Program-made: the position numbers and the translations under genes
Shown here: positions 59,980 through 64,000 of the stretch, piece by piece
How the letters are laid out: each line of letters starts with the position of its first letter
Numbering within the stretch: position 1 is the first letter of the stretch
Assembly (NCBI RefSeq): GCF_964204865.1
Contig: NC_135261.1
Location: 6,696,001-6,760,000, forward strand
Direction: 5' to 3'
DNA length: 64,000 nucleotides
Source: Styela clava
Lineage: Eukaryota > Chordata > Ascidiacea > Stolidobranchia > Styelidae
The notes under the pieces: model-generated
What the model was told of the DNA's origin: nothing
The model's database searches: none
What the model saw: only the letters and a program-made list of their open reading frames with translations

Positions 59980-62900
59980 TAAAAGTTTTATAATTTAGTT
60001 CAGCTGAAAACATGAAAATATTGTGGAATTACATTTTTATTTCAATATTTTTAGATTTTCTTAAATAACCTATCCTGCGGTTCCCATTTTTTTTCGTTTA
60101 TTTTCCCCCTTGGCCCAATTTGAAACGCTCATGTCGCACTCCGGCTTGGGAGAGCTCATGCAGTAAATCATATATAAATAAGTATTATATTTCAGTAATA
60201 ATAAAAAACTAAAAAGCATTAGCAATACTACAGCAAATACCGAGCAAAATTCTCACCCAATAATGACAAAATTTCTCTCCGGTCATACACGTGTAAAAAT
60301 TAAATGAATTATCAGTAATAATTTATTACTACTCTAAATAAATAATAGTTGCTTCAAGTAATGACCCGTTAATAATTGCAACTAAATCCTGTTCGTGAAA
60401 ACTGGTGAATAGAAACTAGAAAAAGGACATTCCAAGGAAATTGAAAGTAAAATAATCCCAAAAAATTTTTAATAGTTACCCTGGTTGTAGACAATTAAGT
60501 TTCACCAACAAAGAGATATTTTGCCCGTACAGACGATAATAAAGTAAATTTTTTTTCCCAAGAACCACAAAATTCCTCCCTAACGAGGAATTCCTTTCTG
60601 TTCGGGAAAAGCGCACTCCCAACTGATTTAGCTGCGAACATGGACGTGTCAGGTATCTCTAATCCGTCACATCGTGCGGTATCATCATTAGCCTACTAGG
60701 CCGACTAAATCATCATGATATAAGCCGCAACCTGTGATAATGGGGTATCTTCATAATAAGGAAAAAATTGTACAATTATTCAAAATAAAATATTGCAAAT
60801 GTTTATTATACAAAATTGTTAAACTTTTCGCTGACATAAATAGGATCTTACAAACTGCAGTTAACAGAAATTTTGAACACCTCATAATATATTTATGTTA
60901 TAAACATCGCATTTCGGGGACCAGTCTTGCCCAGCCGGGGAGAGATTTCCCCCAACGGAAGAATTTTGTCGATCTCTGGGAGGAATTTCGTCTTTGATGT
61001 AGTATTTCTAATATCCTATAGTTTTTCACACATTATAAACTACTCAAACTGTACACAAGCGGAAGAGAGACTTTTTCATTACACTAGTTGGGATCCATTA
61101 AAGATTTTATGCATAGCGAGGGAGGAATAAAATGTTTTAAAATAAGCGAAGTGAGGCAAATTAGCGGAAACGAGTTGGAATCACTATCCTGAACGATTCT
61201 CCAAATTATCATATACTAGTTCCTAATACCGACTGTAATTTGGGATACTCAAAATCGATGCATATGTACTTCACTGAAAAATTCACTGAATATTTCGTCT
61301 AAAAACTTCCAGAAATTACCCAAAACTCCTAAATTAAGCGGTAAAACTTGTAGACGGCATATTGAAGTAAAATATATTCTTGCAAAAGTCTATGCACACC
61401 AATTGTGGTATTTCCAATCAAAAATAGTCAACGTATGGTACTTTTTTAAACAAGAGAGCAATGATCAAATATACGCGAAGTTTAAAACGCCGTGGTACGG
61501 GTATGCAATCTGCCACAATAGACTACCGATACCAGCCGCCACGATTTCATAAAACCTCAAAGACACCCATCACGATATCATAAAAACGTGTTTTATAATT
61601 AGAAAATTACACAGCGCTGATTAGCAGAAATATCAGATCCCACAGAAAAATTAAACACAAATAAAAACAGTAGCCTTCCATTAAAGCAATTGGGGTGCAA
61701 ATTCTAATTTAATTTTACGCGTTGCATGTAAGAACCCATCAGTGTGCTATAATCTTTAGCATTCAACTTTTCTACCTCGTTATATAACGCTGACGCTTAT
61801 TTCGAGTCCGATTAGTAACTAGCTATACATCCGCATTTCCCTTGTCACGCAATGTAGTTTGTTTTCAGTCTATATTTTCTATCAATATGAGTATTGGAAG
61901 GGAACATGTATCAACATTTCTATTGAAACAAAAAACAATTCAAGTGTGTGCCAGTTGTATCTCTTTATTGCCATACCATTGGAATTTAAGATAATAACGT
62001 CGAAAACGAAAGGATTGAATTTGACGTAAATCCCAGATTTCGCATGTTTACAAGAACATGATATCCTTATTCTGCGTACCTTTGAAAAAATTTCATAAAA
62101 CAAACTGTGATTTTTGCTCATGTCCTTATTTTGTGTGTACATTTGCTTAATTATTCCAAGAAAACATTTGTGTTTATACTAAGACTTCATGTAAGCAGAT
62201 TAAAAAAATACCGGCGCGAAACTAACTTCTGCTCGTTCTCAGATGACTCACGACGGAAAAGTTTAGCAATGAAATAAAATGGCCTAACATTTTAAGCGCA
62301 TTTAAAATAGTAGTATCATTTAAATGCTATATCAGAACATTCCATCATTCCATATACAAATTATAAAATAAATAATATTTCATATTTGGAACATTAAAAT
62401 GAGGGGAAATATCAGATTAGCCTATTTTGATGTAATTTTAGTTTAGTTATTTGCTAAAATTTTCATTTCAAAATTCAAATTAAATTAATGTGTTCTAAAT
62501 ACAATACTCGAAGATAGTTTGCTTTTCCAGCCCAACATAAAATATATTTTATCAACGTCTACTCTTTTATAAACAATATTTTTTCTAGTATTCTCTAGTT
62601 CCATGGCCTTCATTCTTCTCATGTTTGCAGCCATGGTTAAAATAATAATCATCTATTTATAATGAGTGGATTTATTATAAAACGATACAAAAAGATTTTC
62701 CATTGCTCAACTATTTATTGGATACGCAGTACACATATACATATGGATCTATACTACTGTTGGTAAAAAACGCATTTTTAAATTTCCTCTCGAGAGCAAT
62801 GTTCATTGCCCCAAAAATTGCACTGTTTCATTTCAATTTAAAACGAACCCAATTTCGCATTCAAGGACGGCTACTTTTTGTATTTCTCGAACATTATTTA

Positions 62901-64000
62901 TCTAGGCGAAATCTTGCGATAATCAGAAATTTGTAATGCAGGCTTAGCAATTCAAATCCACCAACTCTGAACAACAGCCCCCTTCGAAGTTAAATTTCTT
63001 GTACGCCTTCGGTGATTGATACTGCTTCATTCATTTCTCGTCTTGTACCCAGCATTATTTATCACATCATGAATTATTAAATTACATGTTTTTTACTTTA
63101 CAACCATTGGCAAGACTGATCTTTAATATTGATAGAAATCACTCAGTAGTAATGGGTCTGCATGAGTAGTGTTTTATCATGAACTACCTTTATATCCTGC
63201 TAGTGTAGCGTAAAGATCCATCCACTATACATTTGTTGCTTATCAAGCCAGTGATATCATTTAATAACACGGGTATACCCTGCCATTTAACTTTTTGTGC
63301 ACTCGTGGTAATAAAATTAATTAAGTTTACCGTCCGTGTTTAAAAGGTTTGGGTTGGTTAAAATTGACACAAGTTTCAAATAAATTCATTCAGTATTACA
63401 ATTTAGAATTTCATGCCGTTTTTTCTATCTGGCTAAGCGTGGATCACTCATTTCATTCAGTCAAATTTCTTACCCAAACAAGTTTCAAGGTTTTGTGGCA
63501 TTGCTAACAAAAGTTTATGATTTTGTAAAGGTATATTGTTCGTTTAAACGAGCTGATTTTAATTCTATCTAAAGATATTATACGCTCAATCTTTCAAACT
63601 CAACTTTGGAAGTTCTGTATCAACTTTGTGTTTTCAAATTCCATACGAGACCAAAGTTGTTAGCGGTCCTTTGTGAGAAAATAATACCGACACATCCCAA
63701 AAAACGAAATATTCAATTTAAATCTTAAAGTGTAACTAAGAGTTATACTTCTTGAAAAATCTCCTCCCCGAAAGTAAAACCTTTGCTGATTTCAAATTCA
63801 AACTCGATCTTCTTCTTGCCTTACACTTCGCCGTGAGGTCCTTATTTACATCACGCATTAAAATATTTCATCACAGATTAAAATACCAAGACGTTACAAA
63901 GCACTGCATTATAGATACAGGTATGGTGTAGCTATCCTACAAAAGCAAACCCACTATGTATATGCCCAATATTGTCTGTACAGAGGGGGATTTTTGATTC
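59980..64000. other. Gene-free 4-kb right flank
   Basis: No exon I can support on either strand. It includes repeat family 4 (60910-61195) and a family 2 fragment (61450-61700). The longer open frames (60734-60997, 60927-61130) lie largely in these repeats. Regulatory sequence for the receptor would be expected just right of 59956, but no core promoter motif stands out. Confidence 0.5.

Noticed and set aside
1-64000. CRISPR arrays, bacterial operons, tRNA or rRNA genes
   Set aside because: No regularly spaced repeats and no tRNA or rRNA signature beyond the SINE; the window is clearly eukaryotic.

Overview
The window looks like AT-rich metazoan nuclear DNA. Genes are split into short exons (7 to about 300 bases) with GT-AG introns, there are no bacterial-style operons, and small DNA transposons are dense. 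The exon content (secreted collagen-like proteins ending in an F5/8-type C domain, FYVE-like zinc fingers, a many-exon rhodopsin-family receptor) and the repeat style suggest an invertebrate chordate, most likely an ascidian. That placement is an inference from style, not from a marker gene. All gene models were assembled by hand from exon phases and splice sites.

Three gene families are visible. (1) A family of about 200-residue proteins with two FYVE-like C4-C4 zinc fingers and a cysteine-rich tail has four copies: L (8846-4558, minus), C (11601-15660, plus), R (18481-22092, plus) and D (38968-36743, minus, decayed). I recognise no named orthologue. (2) A family of secreted proteins carries a signal peptide, a short collagen helix and a discoidin/F5/8C lectin-like domain. 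Two intact tandem genes, E1 (43837-40811) and E2 (49968-47061), lie on the minus strand; one damaged copy is on the plus strand (27869-31514) and one copy runs off the left edge (1960-33). (3) A nine-exon rhodopsin-like receptor lies on the minus strand (59956-53222).

The layout is nested duplication. Block A' (1 to about 9200) is an inverted copy of block A (about 18125-29463); each carries a zinc-finger gene followed on the same strand by a collagen-F5/8C gene. Between them, block C (about 9305-17050) is an inverted copy of block C' (about 35340-40640), each carrying a zinc-finger gene. E1 and E2 form a third, direct duplication. The copies have diverged by exon loss, frameshift, splice-site loss, a 117-base tandem duplication, and mobile-element insertions. 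A 3,006-base hAT element (24525-27530) is present only in arm A, and the empty site can be read in arm A'.

Mobile DNA dominates the rest: a MITE family with 8-base target duplications whose ends carry a YY1-like AAGATGGCGG motif, a tRNA-like SINE shared by both A arms, a piggyBac-type MITE flanked by TTAA, a palindromic element with iterated GCGAAATTTCC units, and several unnamed dispersed repeats. The regions 31.5-35.2 kb, 51.9-53.2 kb and 60-64 kb hold no gene I can support.

Functionally, the repeated pairing of an intracellular zinc-finger gene with a secreted collagen-lectin gene, copied as a unit, is the most distinctive feature. The F5/8C proteins would be expected to act outside the cell as oligomeric pattern-binding proteins; a role for the zinc-finger proteins is not known from the sequence.
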